A stretch of DNA of 64,000 nucleotides from Acorus gramineus (taxonomy: Eukaryota; Streptophyta; Magnoliopsida; Acorales; Acoraceae), in the NCBI GenBank assembly GCA_030737835.1, contig JAUJYN010000016.1, positions 2,621,747 to 2,685,746 on the forward strand, given 5' to 3'. A program made the position numbers and the translations under genes. Shown here in pieces: positions 44,704 to 56,903 of this stretch. Position 1 is the first letter of the stretch; each line of letters starts with the position of its first letter. Below the pieces are notes generated by a model. The model saw only the letters and a program-made list of their open reading frames with translations, made no database searches and was not told the origin of the DNA.

Positions 44704-47700
44704 TGTTATATTTGTGTCACTTTTAACCTGCTGGTAACCGTTGGAACATTCTGGCAGTTTTTCGGTTTTTACCAGTTTTCGATCGGAACCGCTTATTTTT
44801 GGACTGTTAGCTATCGTCCTGAGCTAGAGGACTCCGATTGAAAATCTAACTGCATATTTGGTGTCCTGGTGCCATTTTAGACCTCTCACGAAAATTTCAT
44901 CGATTTCCGGTATCGTTTCCAAAAATTTCACAGTTCCGGGGGGGTATCCGGGTTTTTAAGTCGCGCACTATAAATAAGTGGGATCTAAAATCCCGAGTTA
45001 CTGTTCATCGTCCCTACCAAATCGTTTTCTCTCTCCCCTCTCTCTTTTTCTCACTTTCAAGCCCCCTAGACCCCTCAAACCAAGAAACCTAAAGCACGGG
45101 AAGTGTAGATCGGGTCCCGATCTACACACCGGTGTCTTCAAATCCCGTTTTCGGCGATCCTAGCCTCCCCGACCTCCCCTCTTTGTCCTCTGATTTGGCC
45201 CGTTTCGAAGGCCAAGGTAGATCGGGGCGTGAGAAGGCCGTTGGGAAGGGTTTCGGTGCGCGGAGAGCACCCGGTCACCTCTTCCTCCCCCTTGGTAAGC
45301 TTCTTTCCCTTTTTTTTCTTGTCTAGATGATTGCTAGGGGGGGGGGGTTTGGTGTTTGGGGGTGGTCGGCGGCTGTGGGTGGCCGTCGGAGGGCGGCGGA
45401 AGTGGTCGGAGGTCGGTGGGGGGTGGTTTGGGTGCTCGGGAATGGTGGGAGATGCCCTCGGACGCAGGCAGCAGCGGCAGCGGCCCAGGCAGCGCGCGGG
45501 CTGGGCGCGTGCGGGGATGCGCGCGTGCGTGCGCATGGGCGTGCGCGCGGGCGTGCGGGGCGCGTGCTGGTCGTGCTGGGCGGCTGGTGCTGGGCGGGCT
45601 GGTGCGCGTGGAGCAGGTCGCGCGGGTGCGAGGTGGTGGCTGAGCAGCGGTGGTGTGGGCGCGAGGTGGTGGCCGAGTGCAGGGTGCGCGCGGAGGGCGC
45701 GGCGAGGCCGTGGGGGTGCGCGCGGGGCGCGGCGAGGCCGTGGTGGTGCGCGTGAGGCGCGGCGAGGTGGCGGAGGTGCGCGCGGGGTGCGCGCGAGGCG
45801 AGGCGCTGCGCGCGGGGGCGCGCGGGGTGTTCGCGGGCCGGCGCGAGGAGCGCGGGGTGCGCGGGCGGAGGCGCGGCGGTGCACCCGGGCGGTCGGGTGG
45901 CCGTGCGTGTGGTTGCCGGCCGTGCGGGTAGTTGCCGGAGTGCTCGGGCTAGCGTGCGTGCGGGTCGTGTGCACGTTTGCCCGAGTGTTAGGTGTTTGTT
46001 GTGGGTTTTGGGGTATTTATTTGTGTATTTAATGATAACTGTGGATTTATACTTACCAAGTAATACCCTGTCTTGCAGATCTCGACGGGCGGTCGCGCGA
46101 CGACCCAGATACTGGTGAGTGGGACAATCCAACCCAGTAGAGAGGTGTTATACGCACTTGGGCGTATACCGACCTCTCCTGGGGCACCGTGGATTATATT
46201 AACCTGTAATGATATGTATTGCATGTGAGCATGATAAAAATGTAGAATGCATCCTACCCTAGGCTTTTATGTTAGGGACTTGCACCCATAGGATAGGTGT
46301 AAGAGCCATGCACCATGCCTCCTGTTTCTTGTTAGGAAACCTCGACCTGTGTATGTGTCCTACTAGTTTATTTATTCAATTAAATGCTAGTGTATGTTAA
46401 ATCGCATGCCTTAGGTAATATTATCGGGAGGAGCCTTGCGAGGACAGCGGTGAGACCCGTGTTAGGGTACTCCGTGTTCCTTGTTTGGTTGTCGGGATGT
46501 CCTGTATCGGGACCTCATGCTGCTCTCCCAAGGTTTCTAGTCCCAATAATATTATAAGTAATATTGTATGTTTGGTATGATTATTAGCATGTGTAGTGAA
46601 TATTATAGGGGAGGGGCCTTGCGAGGACAGCGGTGAGACCCGTGTTAGGGTACTCCGTGTTCCTTGTTTGGTTGTCGGGGTATCCTGTATCGGGAACTCA
46701 TGCCGCCCTCCCGAGTTTCTTTCCCCCAATGATATTCCAACATTGCTTTTGATTGTACTTATTCCCTGCATCTTGGATATGCGCCCTGGAGGAACTCTGA
46801 AGAGTTCATGACATTTGAGTGGTAGAGATGTTTTGTCGGCGGATCCGAGTGGATCATATGCGTATGGATAGGCTGTTCTGTTCCCTGCGTTGGATCCGGT
46901 AGAGGCTACCCCCAGCGTTAGAAAGGCCGTCCTTCGGAGGACCCACATCAGTAGGCACCTCCTGATTTGGTTTCGGACTGTGCTGAAGTTGTGGGTGGAG
47001 ACCAAGCGGCCTACGGAGTGGAGGGAAAGACTATCGGTGGACCAAGGGTGACCAACAGCCTAGTCAGTCCCAAAATCCTATGTCACCCATTGATGGGTGA
47101 GGGTGAGGGTGTAGTGGGTTGGGGTTGAGCGACCTACTGGATTTGTGAATAGATGATTATCAGTCCCAATAGCCTATGTCACCCATTGATGGGTGAGGGT
47201 GAGGGTGTGGTGGTTCGGCGAAGTACGAACCACTGGATTATGTTGTTATGTCTTGGAGACTGGATAAATAATGGAATTGTGGTAAATATTGTCTGTGATG
47301 CATGGGTTGTGCTGTTCACTGAGCGTGTGGCTCACCCCTCGCACATGTTTTTCCCCAGTGGTCACTGAGCCTGAGCTAGAGCCGGAGCAGCAGTTGGAGC
47401 TTTCCGAGGGATTCCTTCAGTAGCGGAGCAGCGCCACGTCCCGCGAGTGCCAGAGGTTATCAGCATCCCTTCTTGACTGTTTGTATTGTGTTATCGTGCT
47501 TGGCACGTGTTTGTATATGTTCAGTTGTATTTGTGTATATTGGCTCTCACAGGATAGATGATTGAGTATCGAGTCTGTAGAATGTTTATTCACAGATTCA
47601 GTCTTTTGCTTCCGCATTTGGTGTATATATCATGTCAGCCTTTTGTTGCATGTGTGTCATTCTAGTTGTTTGTGTATGATATATATTATTGACCTCCTGT

Positions 47701-47763
47701 GTAGATTCTGATATTATATATACACTTGCCGCGTCCCTGGGTTGGCCGCCCTGGAGCGTGACA
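44704..47763 (+). mobile_element. Solo LTR, element-B superfamily (TSD TTTTT)
   Basis: It runs from TGTTATATTTGTGTCAC to GGAGCGTGACA, with TTTTT on both sides (44699-44703, 47764-47768). It has a TATA box TATAAATA (44969-44976), a donor-like CTTGGTAAGC (45295), a GC-rich core (about 45350-45940), an acceptor-like TCTTGCAG (46078) and GAGGGT repeats (47090-47215). A block of about 180 bp containing GGGGCCTTGCGAGG is duplicated (about 46425 and 46610). No internal genes. Confidence 0.92.
45295..46078 (+). other. LTR-internal candidate intron (copy at 44704)
   Basis: It has the same donor and acceptor context as 7727-8658 and 59333-60549, with a CpG-rich interior. Confidence 0.4.
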
Positions 47764-47768
47764 TTTTT

Positions 47769-48640
47769 AGACTTTCTATTTTGCACTTTTATTACACTTT
47801 AATCTAAAAAAAAATTGTGGCTTATTGGTGCATCATCAATAAGACTTGATAATATCTTATTTTATGTTTTCATTTAAATATCATTATTTTATTATTTTAA
47901 ATAAGACATTCTTTCATTATTTTATGTTTTCTTTTAATTATCATGCAAAAATTATGAGATCATGATTCATAGAGTTTTATTTGTGATTAATTATTTGTTA
48001 AAATATTAAATTTAATAAAATTTTAGATTTTATGTAATAAAAAAATTATGCTATGCTTTATAAAAACTTAAAAATATTAAGATTTAAGACTTGATAATTA
48101 TAGAAAATTTAAATTTTTTATATATATTTTTAAAATTTATTAGAAATAATAATTAATATATTTTTAAAACATTTGTCTTTATTTCGAAATCATTGAAGGG
48201 ATAACTTCTAGGTAGAATATCAATGTAACTCGCCCCTTCACGCCATCATTAAGTTTTCAACAAGGAAAAACTTCATGCTATCATTATTTATTGAAAAGTT
48301 TTCATAAAAATATAATTTTTTTTCAAATTGCTCTGATATAGCCCGCCAGTATACAGAAAAAAAGCAGGGGCCAGATTAGAAATGGGATCCGGATTCAGGA
48401 GTAATTAGTGGGAGTCCCCCAGGCAGTAGAGTTATCCTCTACCAGGAAGCTCTTTCCCGTGTTATGTTTTTCTTTTCTTTGCTTTGTATTAGACATCGCT
48501 ATTTCATTTATTAAATTTTGGAGACTGATTTCCTATCGTTTTCTTAAAAAAAAAAAAAACATATAAAAGCCAGTAAGCAGTGTATTTGCATAATGTTGTT
48601 TGATAAATCATTTATTGTGATTTCCATATGATATTTTTTA
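47769..48640. other. AT-rich intergenic DNA
   Basis: Mostly A/T-rich. A less A/T-rich stretch at about 48340-48470 (AGTGGGAGTCCCCCAGGCAG) is not recognised. No gene. Confidence 0.55.
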
Positions 48641-49148
48641 GGGAAAAATTCAAATAGCCCCCTATAAACTGATCAAAATCCAAATAGCCCCCTGATTTTT
48701 CCTAAAATCCATATAACCCTCTTAAAACATCTATGTAAATTCAAATAACCCCGTGAGTAAAACTTCCGTTGATCAAAGAAGAATATTCTACAAATACACT
48801 ATTTGGTTAACCTTGATTAAAATAACAATATACAAAAAAAAAACCCCTGCATTGTGTTAAAAATGTATAAAATCATCTATAAATGATGAGTTTACCCATC
48901 TAAATAGATTGCAAAACCCTATTCAGAGGATTTTTCGTATTTTTAACAAATTGTGTGAGATTTTTGGTGTATTGTGTTTTCAATCAGGGTTAATCAAATA
49001 AAATATTCATCATCTGTCAACAAAAATTTAATTCAGGGAGCTATATATGGATTTATATATGTGTTTTCATGGGTCATGTGGACTTCAGAAAAAGTGAAGG
49101 GGTTATATGATTTCAGATAGTATACAAGGGTTTATATGGATTTTTTCC
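48641..49148. mobile_element. Mutator-type MITE, second copy (508 bp)
   Basis: The left end GGGAAAAATTCAAATAGCCC and the inverted right end GGAAAAAATCCATATAAACC belong to the same family as 41972-42463. The 9-bp flanks TATTTTTTA and TATCTTTTA match at eight of nine positions. It is older than the other copy judging by TIR divergence. Confidence 0.75.
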
Positions 49149-49778
49149 TATCTTTTAATAGTCACATTATGTAGCTGCAAGCATTGATGTATGCTTGTAT
49201 AAAATTAATTTGTATCAATGTATAGATTTTTTTATGTGCATTTGCTACAATAGCTAGAAAGAATACTAAGTATTACTAAAAATTAGTTTTAACGGACCAC
49301 AAAATAATATATTGGTGCATTCAAGAGTGTTATATAAGATTTTTTTTACAATTCAAATTAATATTTATCAAAGAAACTCAGTGTGATAGTACATATTAAT
49401 TTTACATTTTTGTTTCCTACGGTATCACATAATCATAAGCAATTAAGCACCTTTTAAATATAGAATCTAATAATTATCTATGTTTAATATTTTCAATAAG
49501 AAACTTAAGTCTTTCCAATAAAATAAAATAAAATAAAAAACTCAAGTAGCCTTGGAGTTTCGAAGTATAAATTCTTCTGATACTATTCATTGATGACAAA
49601 CTACCTTTCTAAACTCAAAAATTATTTTATAAATTTATGAATAAAGTAATTATGATCAGGAGAATCTGTGCAGCTTTTATTTATTTTTTAATGTTTGAAC
49701 TTCACACATCCGGGCCCTTCATATCCCGTCTCTTGACTCTCTTCAGATTCTGTACTTTTCCTTGGCATTCTCGCCTTC
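49149..49778. other. Upstream region of the GeBP-like gene
   Basis: A/T-rich, without a recognised repeat. It presumably contains the gene's promoter. Confidence 0.5.
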
Positions 49779-49785
49779 TATAAAT
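49779..49785 (+). promoter_or_regulatory. TATA box of GeBP-like gene
   Basis: TATAAAT stands about 110 bases before the start codon, which would give a 5' UTR of about 80 bases. Inferred from position and sequence. Confidence 0.55.
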
Positions 49786-49888
49786 CAGAAAACAATAGCC
49801 GAAGCAAAATTTTTCATTTCATTTCATTTCAGAACCCTAAAAACCTCACCACCTCAAAAAACCGAAAACCCTAACAAATTTTATTCCA

Positions 49889-50884
49889 ATGTCGAAATCG
49901 TCTTCTTCAACATCAGCCGTTTCATCGGAGGAAGAAAGCTCTTCCCAGTCCCCTCCGCCGCCGCCGCCGCCGCCGCCGAAAGAGAAGCTGACATCTGCAC
50001 CTCCCAAAGCCGGATCCCCAGTTTCCTCCGGCTCTTCCTCCGACGATGATGAAACTAGCGACTCAAAAGAAGAAGAAGAATCACAGAAGCCGGTCCGGCA
50101 TCAGGAGCCAGGCCCTTCCGCAGCACCCTCCAAGAAGCGCTCCCATGGGGACGATGAGAACGGGAAGAGCAAGTCAAAGAAGGAGAAGAAGGCCCCTTCT
50201 GTCCAGAAGCCCGTTGCGACCGAGGAAGAGAAGGCCCCCGCCACGAAATCTGTCCCCTTTGGTAGAATTTTCTCCGAGGAGGATGAGGTGGCTTTGATGA
50301 AGGGCCTGGCTGAGTTCTGTTCGACGAATGGTGCTGATGCTGCGAGTGTTGTGAAGAATCGAGAGCTTTTTGAAGGATTTCATGCCTCCGTTGGAAGGAC
50401 CCTACATACGAGTGTCACAGTTGAGCAATTGAAGAACAAGATCCGCCGATTGAAGGAACGACGGGTAAAGCGTGGCGACTCTGCCTTAACTCAAATGTGG
50501 GAGAGGCTGTGGAGGAGGGAGAAGGGGGACCCTGCGAACGAGAACGATAAAGGGAAGTCGAAGAAAAATTTGGTGGGGAACAATATTGATGAGGGGAAGG
50601 TGTTACCGGTGGTGAGCGGGGAGCTCCCACCTTTCTTGGACGAGTCTGTCAGAATTTGCTCCAGTGAGGGCAGAACAATGTTTGGGGAAGAGATGATGAG
50701 AAAGAGTCTGATGCTTCTTGATAAGGAGGAGGCTGATTCTTTGGAGAAAAAATGGAAGAAACTGTCGGGGTTGGACATGAAACTCTCTATCAGAAGGATT
50801 GAGTTAGAGAGGAGGAAAAGCAAATTGATCAATATGGAGTTCGTGAAGATATCGGAGGCTATCACGCGTGCAGCCAGCCCGTAG
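49889..50884 (+). CDS. GeBP / STOREKEEPER-like transcription factor (DUF573 family)
   Basis: An intact single-exon frame of 331 residues, the only ordinary host gene seen. The N-terminus is Ser/Glu-rich with a nine-proline run (22-30) and basic nuclear-localisation-like patches (KKRSHG near 82; KSKSKKEKK near 93-101). The GeBP/DUF573 DNA-binding domain spans about 124-212, beginning FGRIFSEEDEVALMKGL and including VTVEQLKNKIRRLKERR. The C-terminus (about 265-325) is helical with heptad-like spacing (LLDKEEADSLEKKWKKL), as in the family's leucine-zipper-like region. Family members act in the nucleus, for example in trichome, cytokinin or storage-protein gene control. The specific role here is not known. 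The start follows a plausible TATA box, and AT-rich non-repeat DNA surrounds the gene. Confidence 0.93.
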   Translation: MSKSSSSTSAVSSEEESSSQSPPPPPPPPPKEKLTSAPPKAGSPVSSGSSSDDDETSDSKEEEESQKPVRHQEPGPSAAPSKKRSHGDDENGKSKSKKEKKAPSVQKPVATEEEKAPATKSVPFGRIFSEEDEVALMKGLAEFCSTNGADAASVVKNRELFEGFHASVGRTLHTSVTVEQLKNKIRRLKERRVKRGDSALTQMWERLWRREKGDPANENDKGKSKKNLVGNNIDEGKVLPVVSGELPPFLDESVRICSSEGRTMFGEEMMRKSLMLLDKEEADSLEKKWKKLSGLDMKLSIRRIELERRKSKLINMEFVKISEAITRAASP

Positions 50885-53260
50885 CTGTTGATTTCAGTTG
50901 ATTATGGTGGATGCTACTTCACCTTTTTGGTACGTGTTGTATTCTTTTCATTGTGTTATTTAATTGAAAAGTTTCTTTTTTCATATTTTTGTTAGTGAAA
51001 GTCAAGGCATGAACGTGTTTTAATTTGTTTTATTATGTTATCATGTTGAGTAGAATCTGTTTTCTTCATTATCCTTTTCTCGTTGTGTTTGAGTATGTTA
51101 GAGTTGCTCTAGTTTCTTTCACTGTATTTGACTTTGCATAGTGCAAAGTTAATTACAAGTAGACTCAATCAATGTTAGTCATTGCTAGCTATCTCACGTT
51201 ATGTGTGCATATCTTAATGAGTGGGTCCTGAGTTTTTTTTTTTTGTCATTGTGCCATACTTAAAGCTGACAATTCTTTAAGGATTCATATGTGAGTAGGA
51301 TGTAGAAGAATCTAAGTTGTTGCTTGCATTCGCCTACCAGTCTGACTAGCCACCTTCTTACCTAAAATGGGTCATGGGATTTATTAGAAACCATATTTGC
51401 ATTTTGAAATGCAACTTATATTATCAGGTGGTAATAATTTGCAACAGTTTTTTTTCACTGAATTTTATGTGTCAGTGTGATCATTGTTTACTAGCTCTCA
51501 AACTGATGTTCCTAGATTGACATAGAAATAAGTGGGTTCATTTTCTCTGTTAATATTCCCAGTTGTATGCATAGATAGCGCAACAAGTATTTGGTGGGGA
51601 TTTCATTCTGTACGGTGCGTGTACATTTGTAAATCATACATGATAAGTACAATAAAAGTATGGTTATAATTAAGCTATTTCCTACATATATTCTTGATAT
51701 TAATACGTAAAATACATGTACAAAACCTTTCAATTTGGAAAAGTTCGGAGAACCTTGTGAATATGGTTGTGTGAATTTATGCCAATTCTTGATGTTGAAC
51801 ATTTGTGGGAATAGGTTTAAATTTTTTTTTTTGGTGTATATGTTTCTAAATCTGTCTTTCTTTCTTGTTGTCATTTTGTTGATTAATGTTAAGCTAGATA
51901 TTTAATGCGTATAATATAAAGCATAATTTTCAGATTAAGATGAATAAAAGGCATTCATAGATTTGATGTTTGTATAATGTTTACAGAGAGGAATGCTTCT
52001 CAAATTTGTTTTTGTGAGATCCATAATGTGATTTAAGTTTGAGGGTGTTTATTTGAATTAACAAACAGGGGATGACTGTTCAATCAGGTTGTAACGAGTA
52101 GTAGATATATATATTTTGGTTCGTAGGGTTTCAAAAGATATTTCAAAAGATATGAATATATGATAATCAGTTTCTATACTATCATTCCTGGGCTTTTGCT
52201 TATAATATTTGGCCTGAAAGTGTGGTTTCCTCTCATTGATATATCATTTTCAGTGAAATGATTGTCTAAGGATTTTGTTTGTAGTGAATATTGATAACCA
52301 TGATTCAAGCTTTAAGATTGGTTGTTTAAACTTGTGAACTCAATTATATATTTTATATAATCCTTTGATGCATATCATGGCTAACTAATATAATAGTTTT
52401 AACGTTCATTAGAATGTGGTGAAGAGGAATGAGTAATTGATTTATGATGATAAATAGATAAACCAAGCTTCTCATTATATTCACCTTCGTGATAACCAAC
52501 TAAAGTAACTGGAAAACTTAGTCTTTTCCCCCATTACTAGGCAGTTCGAAGGAGCAAACAGACAGCTCACTATCAGGAAAAAGCAGTTTGATATGTCCTT
52601 TTTCTCTCATGTGTTTATGTAGTTTGCTATGATAAAAGAAATTTGTCATCCTCTAAACTTGAATGCCTTCTAAACTTGAATGCCCACTTACTAGACGGTT
52701 TTCTGCTCCATTTTTTGGGTTAGGTAAGCTGGGTATGAATGCAAAACCTCTTGGTGTAAATTATGATGTAATAATTGAGGGAGTTGATCTCACCCACTTC
52801 TATTTTTGTTTTTAATCTGCTCCATCTTTCCACATGTAGAATCCTTATTTAATTATGATGGCTACAAAAAGTAGGTTAAACTTATACATGATGACTAATT
52901 TAATGTTGCATTAATGTACTTTATTTATGCATTTTTTGACATATTGATGTTTCTAAATCATGTAAGTTCCTGTCATATGAAGTATATAACATGCTTTTGC
53001 TGGATCTGTTAAAATCTAGACTAGATAAGCAAGTTACATTTATCTTTCCATATTTTATTCATACCATCATATCATCAGATCAAGTGCATGATGCATGTAA
53101 ATTTCTTACATAACATTGTGTATCCAGTTGGTCATTAACTTCCATTATTGTTTCAGAGTACCCCCCTAAGAATCGAGCTGGAGAGGAAAGTGCACTGGAT
53201 TTTTTTGTTCAAGTCGCCAAGGAACATTAATTTTTTGTTGGTGCACTTTATTATTGGTAC
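50885..53260 (+). other. 3' region of GeBP-like gene, possible 3' UTR intron
   Basis: After the stop, TTTTTG|GTACGT at 50931 could be a donor and TTGTTTCAG at 53156 an acceptor, giving a 3' UTR intron of about 2.2 kb. The sequence between is T-rich and non-coding, as expected for a plant intron. This could equally be plain downstream sequence. Confidence 0.35.
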
Positions 53261-55329
53261 AGTTTGTTTTTTAGTTTGAACAAAAAAAACATGGTGGTTG
53301 TTGGCTAGCTGTTGTTTTTTGGCTCCTTTATTTGTGGGGAAACTTTGAATTTTGAGATGGAACCTTGGTTTGTCCCTGCATAGTATGCTCCCATGAAGCC
53401 ATGATGTTTATCTAATTTTGAATCTTTTGATTCTTGCACCTCTTACTGCACTTTTTTATTTTATGAAGTGCTAATATACACAGTCTGTTTTGCAGCCCTA
53501 TTGAAGTATAGAAACAGTTATTCAGTTGTCAATACACTGTGATAGATTGTACTATTATAGTGTATATTGTTCTATCACACTATATGAAAGTTAATTTTTT
53601 ATTTTTTTTTAAATTACACTAGTATATTTTAATGTAAACTTCACTTTTTATAATAGTATCTATTATAATATATGAGAATATATATATATATTTTAAAAGA
53701 AATCTGGTGTGGATTGTGGACAGGACTGCGTACTTTTTACTTTTATGACTGAACAAAAACAACTGTTCTATTTAATAAATGAGTCATGATATCCAGGTTT
53801 CATAATATAAGTCCCACTCACAAGTCCATGAGGTGTTATCATTTTATTGGTTGGTTTTTTGGTTTGTTGATTTTTTTAAAAAATGGTAAAATAACAAAAT
53901 ACAAATTTGCCCTTCATTAAAAATTTGTCTTATTAACCCAAATCCCCCCATTTTCTCGACTCTTCCATGTAAATCTTAAAATCCATTTACCTATTTTGAA
54001 TTTTAAAATCATTACCTAAATTATAATTGAATCTAGATTACACAAAAAATTATCGAAATTGTTTTCATTAAAATCCTTCAAATGACTCATTTTCTCTAGT
54101 TAATTATTGTATTCAAATTTAAATAAAAAATACATATAGTTAATATATGAAATAGTTACATTTTATATTGGTAGTTACAAATACATTTCTTAAATGTTTA
54201 CATCTCTCACAACGATTTGTTACATTTATATAAAAACTGTTACATTTATATAGATGGAACAAACAATTATATTTACCTAAATGTCAAACAGTTACATTTA
54301 CTATTTAAAATTATCTATTTCAATTTCTAGTGCACTGCCTTCCAAAGAAAATGTATCAGAATCCTCTGTAAAAGTATGTATTTCACTGTTACATTTATAC
54401 GTCATTTCTATTTGCATTGTTAAAAGAAATGTATAACATGAGATAATGCTACATTTCATAGTGTTACATTTACGAATGTAATAAAATTGTGTAAATGAAT
54501 ATCCAAATTCGGGAGTCTAATATAAACATCACACGAACCAGTAACAATTAAATGTAACAATATCAAAATTACATTTATGAAATTATAACGAAACAAATAT
54601 AAAAAAAAGTGTGAAATAGTGATCAAAACATAAAAAAAATTCATTTTTTGAATTGAAACATGTAACATAGATTGAATATTTGATCATCAAAAATTTAATT
54701 TCAAATTCGATGTGACTTTCATTCAATAAAATAAAAAAAAAAATAAAAACAATTGACAAGCCCGATCCGGAAGAGAGATCCAACTCGATAAAGAACAAAT
54801 CAGTTTTTCAAACGTCTTTAGATTAAAATTTCAGGACTGCTACTAATATGTTCATCGTAAATTATAGGGATTAATGATTTTTCACAATGAAAGGAAGAAG
54901 AAATACAGTAATTAATGAAATCTCCATAATCCTAGGAATAAATCAAACCGTTTTCCTTGTTTAGAGGTGGTTATCAATTAGAGGGTATAATAGGTAATGT
55001 CTTATTACCACATCATGAAACCTCTGATGAGACCTGAAAAGTTGAGGTCGAGGAATCATTATTGATATAAATAGCTCCCTGGATATGTTGGAATAAGGTT
55101 TAAGCTAAAAAATTTCTTTGATTGGATGGAATAAATCATAAGATATTCACCGGATGTAAATTTTATTTTAAGATTCCAACATCAATTTAGATAATCATAT
55201 GATATTCATCAAAAAAATTTTTTGTTGAATTAGAGGGTTGCGAAATGTTTTGAATATTATTTGGAATTACTATTTTGTTTAATTAGTAGATCGTAGATTA
55301 TAAATACATCTTTGAAGTAAATACAATTA
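53261..55329. other. AT-rich intergenic DNA with GTTACATTTA repeats
   Basis: No gene is supported. GTTACATTTA-like motifs recur at about 54150-54600. Degenerate inverted sequences near 53797 and 55055 might be the ends of an old non-autonomous DNA transposon. Confidence 0.5.
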
Positions 55330-56742
55330 TTAGATTATATTGTACAACATAAAAACGTTAGTCTTATTAGGGAAATGCCTTTGAATAAATGAAATGAGAC
55401 ACTTCATCGGAAATACAGTAAATAATTGTGACATGCGAATGGAATGAGCAATTGTCTTGAAAAAGAGAGTCATAAGGTTGAAGAAGAGAACGCATTGTAG
55501 AAGAGATATATACCTAAAGGTCTTGATACAAGTCTGAAATTGGGTGTGAATCATAGTGATAAAGACCTTATATATCTTTGGGACCTCAGATCGATGACGC
55601 AATAAATAAATCCAAGTAAAACAAGAATAGTTATCAATAAAACTAATATAATATGAAAAACTACTCTTTGACATGATATGAGAAGGACCCCAGATATCAG
55701 AATGAACTAACTCAAATGGACTAGAGGACTGATGAGTACTAGAATGGAATGGAGTAGCAATGGGTTTGGCTAGTTTACAGCCTTCACAGACAGAAAGAGG
55801 AGAAAATAAAACACGACCTAAATCACCAGACTGAATAAGGTCTTTAAGACGAGACTCAGAAACATGACCTAACCTTTTATGCCACAAGTTAGTATCAGAG
55901 GTGACAGTGCCACAGAAAACTAAGGGATCAGGTACAGGAAGATGAAGATACTCCACAAAATATAGTCCGCCAATCCTACGACCAACACCAATTCTCTGTC
56001 CGAAACGTGGATCCTGCACAAAACATACAGAAGAGGTAAAGCTAACAGTAAATCCAGAATCACACAATCGACTAATAGATACAAGATTCATACAAAGCTC
56101 AGGAGCATGCAAAACAAATGACAATGAAAGTTGGCCAGTAGGGTCAGAGGTGGTGGTGATTGATCCACACTGCGTGATGACTGAATGAGAGCCATTAGCA
56201 GTAAGAATCAAAGGTAGGTGGGATGGTGCAGGTGAGCATGCAGTGAGGATAGAACTATCAGGTGTCATATGATGTGAGGCACCCTAATCAAATATCCAAT
56301 AAACAGGAGTACCCGTAGTAGAAGACAAGGCAAATGGAGTAGAGGAACCAGAGAGAGACTGCTGCAGAATCAAGGGTCTATGCGCTAACTGATTTGGTCA
56401 AGATGATCCAAGCGTGGCTGAACGGAGCCAAGCGGAGTAGCAATCACAGTGGCAATAGGAGGAAAACGATGTCCTTGTCTTTTCGATCTATGGCGCTTCT
56501 TAGTAGGGCTTCGTCGACGAAGTCTATGGCGCTTATGAGCAGGAGCGGCCCCCAGGAGGCCCTCATAGATGAACGATGAAGAGGATGCCGAGCGAAAAAT
56601 AGGGTTGTCGTTGGTTTTTGACATTGGGTAGAATCACTCAGATGAGGATTAGAACCAGACGAGGATGTAAAGCATGAAAAATCGAACAAAATGGACTCCT
56701 GGAACACTTGATCGGACTTCCAGAGTGGAAGTTAGGATCGAT
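55330..56742 (-). pseudogene. Copia element fragment: protease end, GAG-pre-integrase and integrase start
   Basis: The minus strand has the copia protease motif with its Ser replaced by a stop (WIFD*GASHHM, TAG at about 56288). It continues with MTPDSSILTA and the GAG-pre-integrase region (LWHKRLGHVSESRLKDL, CEGCKLAKP), then the start of the integrase core (ELVHSDIWGPSH, FIDNYSCFTWIYLL). It degenerates after about 55560 and lacks the rest of integrase, RT and RNase H. Upstream (about 56290-56740) is low-identity gag-like sequence. It may be the distal part of the same copia copy whose 5' LTR type lies at 40789. Confidence 0.85.
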
Positions 56743-56903
56743 TTAGTGATCTGAAATCTCGAGGAGGTTGCTGGAGGCATCCGAGGGAGGTCGGGGTGCT
56801 GCCGGAGGTGGCCAAGGGTGACCGGGGTGCTGCCAGAGGTGGCCGAGGGCTACCGGAGGGCTGGCGGTGGTGGCCGAGGGCTGCCAGAGGAGACAGTGGG
56901 CGG
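56743..56903. repeat. G-rich minisatellite flanking second element A copy
   Basis: GGTGCTGCCGGAGGTGGCC-type repeats match 39696-39900. The last 24 bases equal positions 1-24 of the window. Confidence 0.8.

Noticed and set aside
50491..50865. Reading frames antisense to the GeBP-like gene
   Set aside because: They are shadows of a clearly coding frame with a recognised domain on the plus strand.
54150..54600. Satellite array of GTTACATTTA
   Set aside because: The motif recurs irregularly with no constant period, so it is treated as A/T-rich low-complexity DNA.
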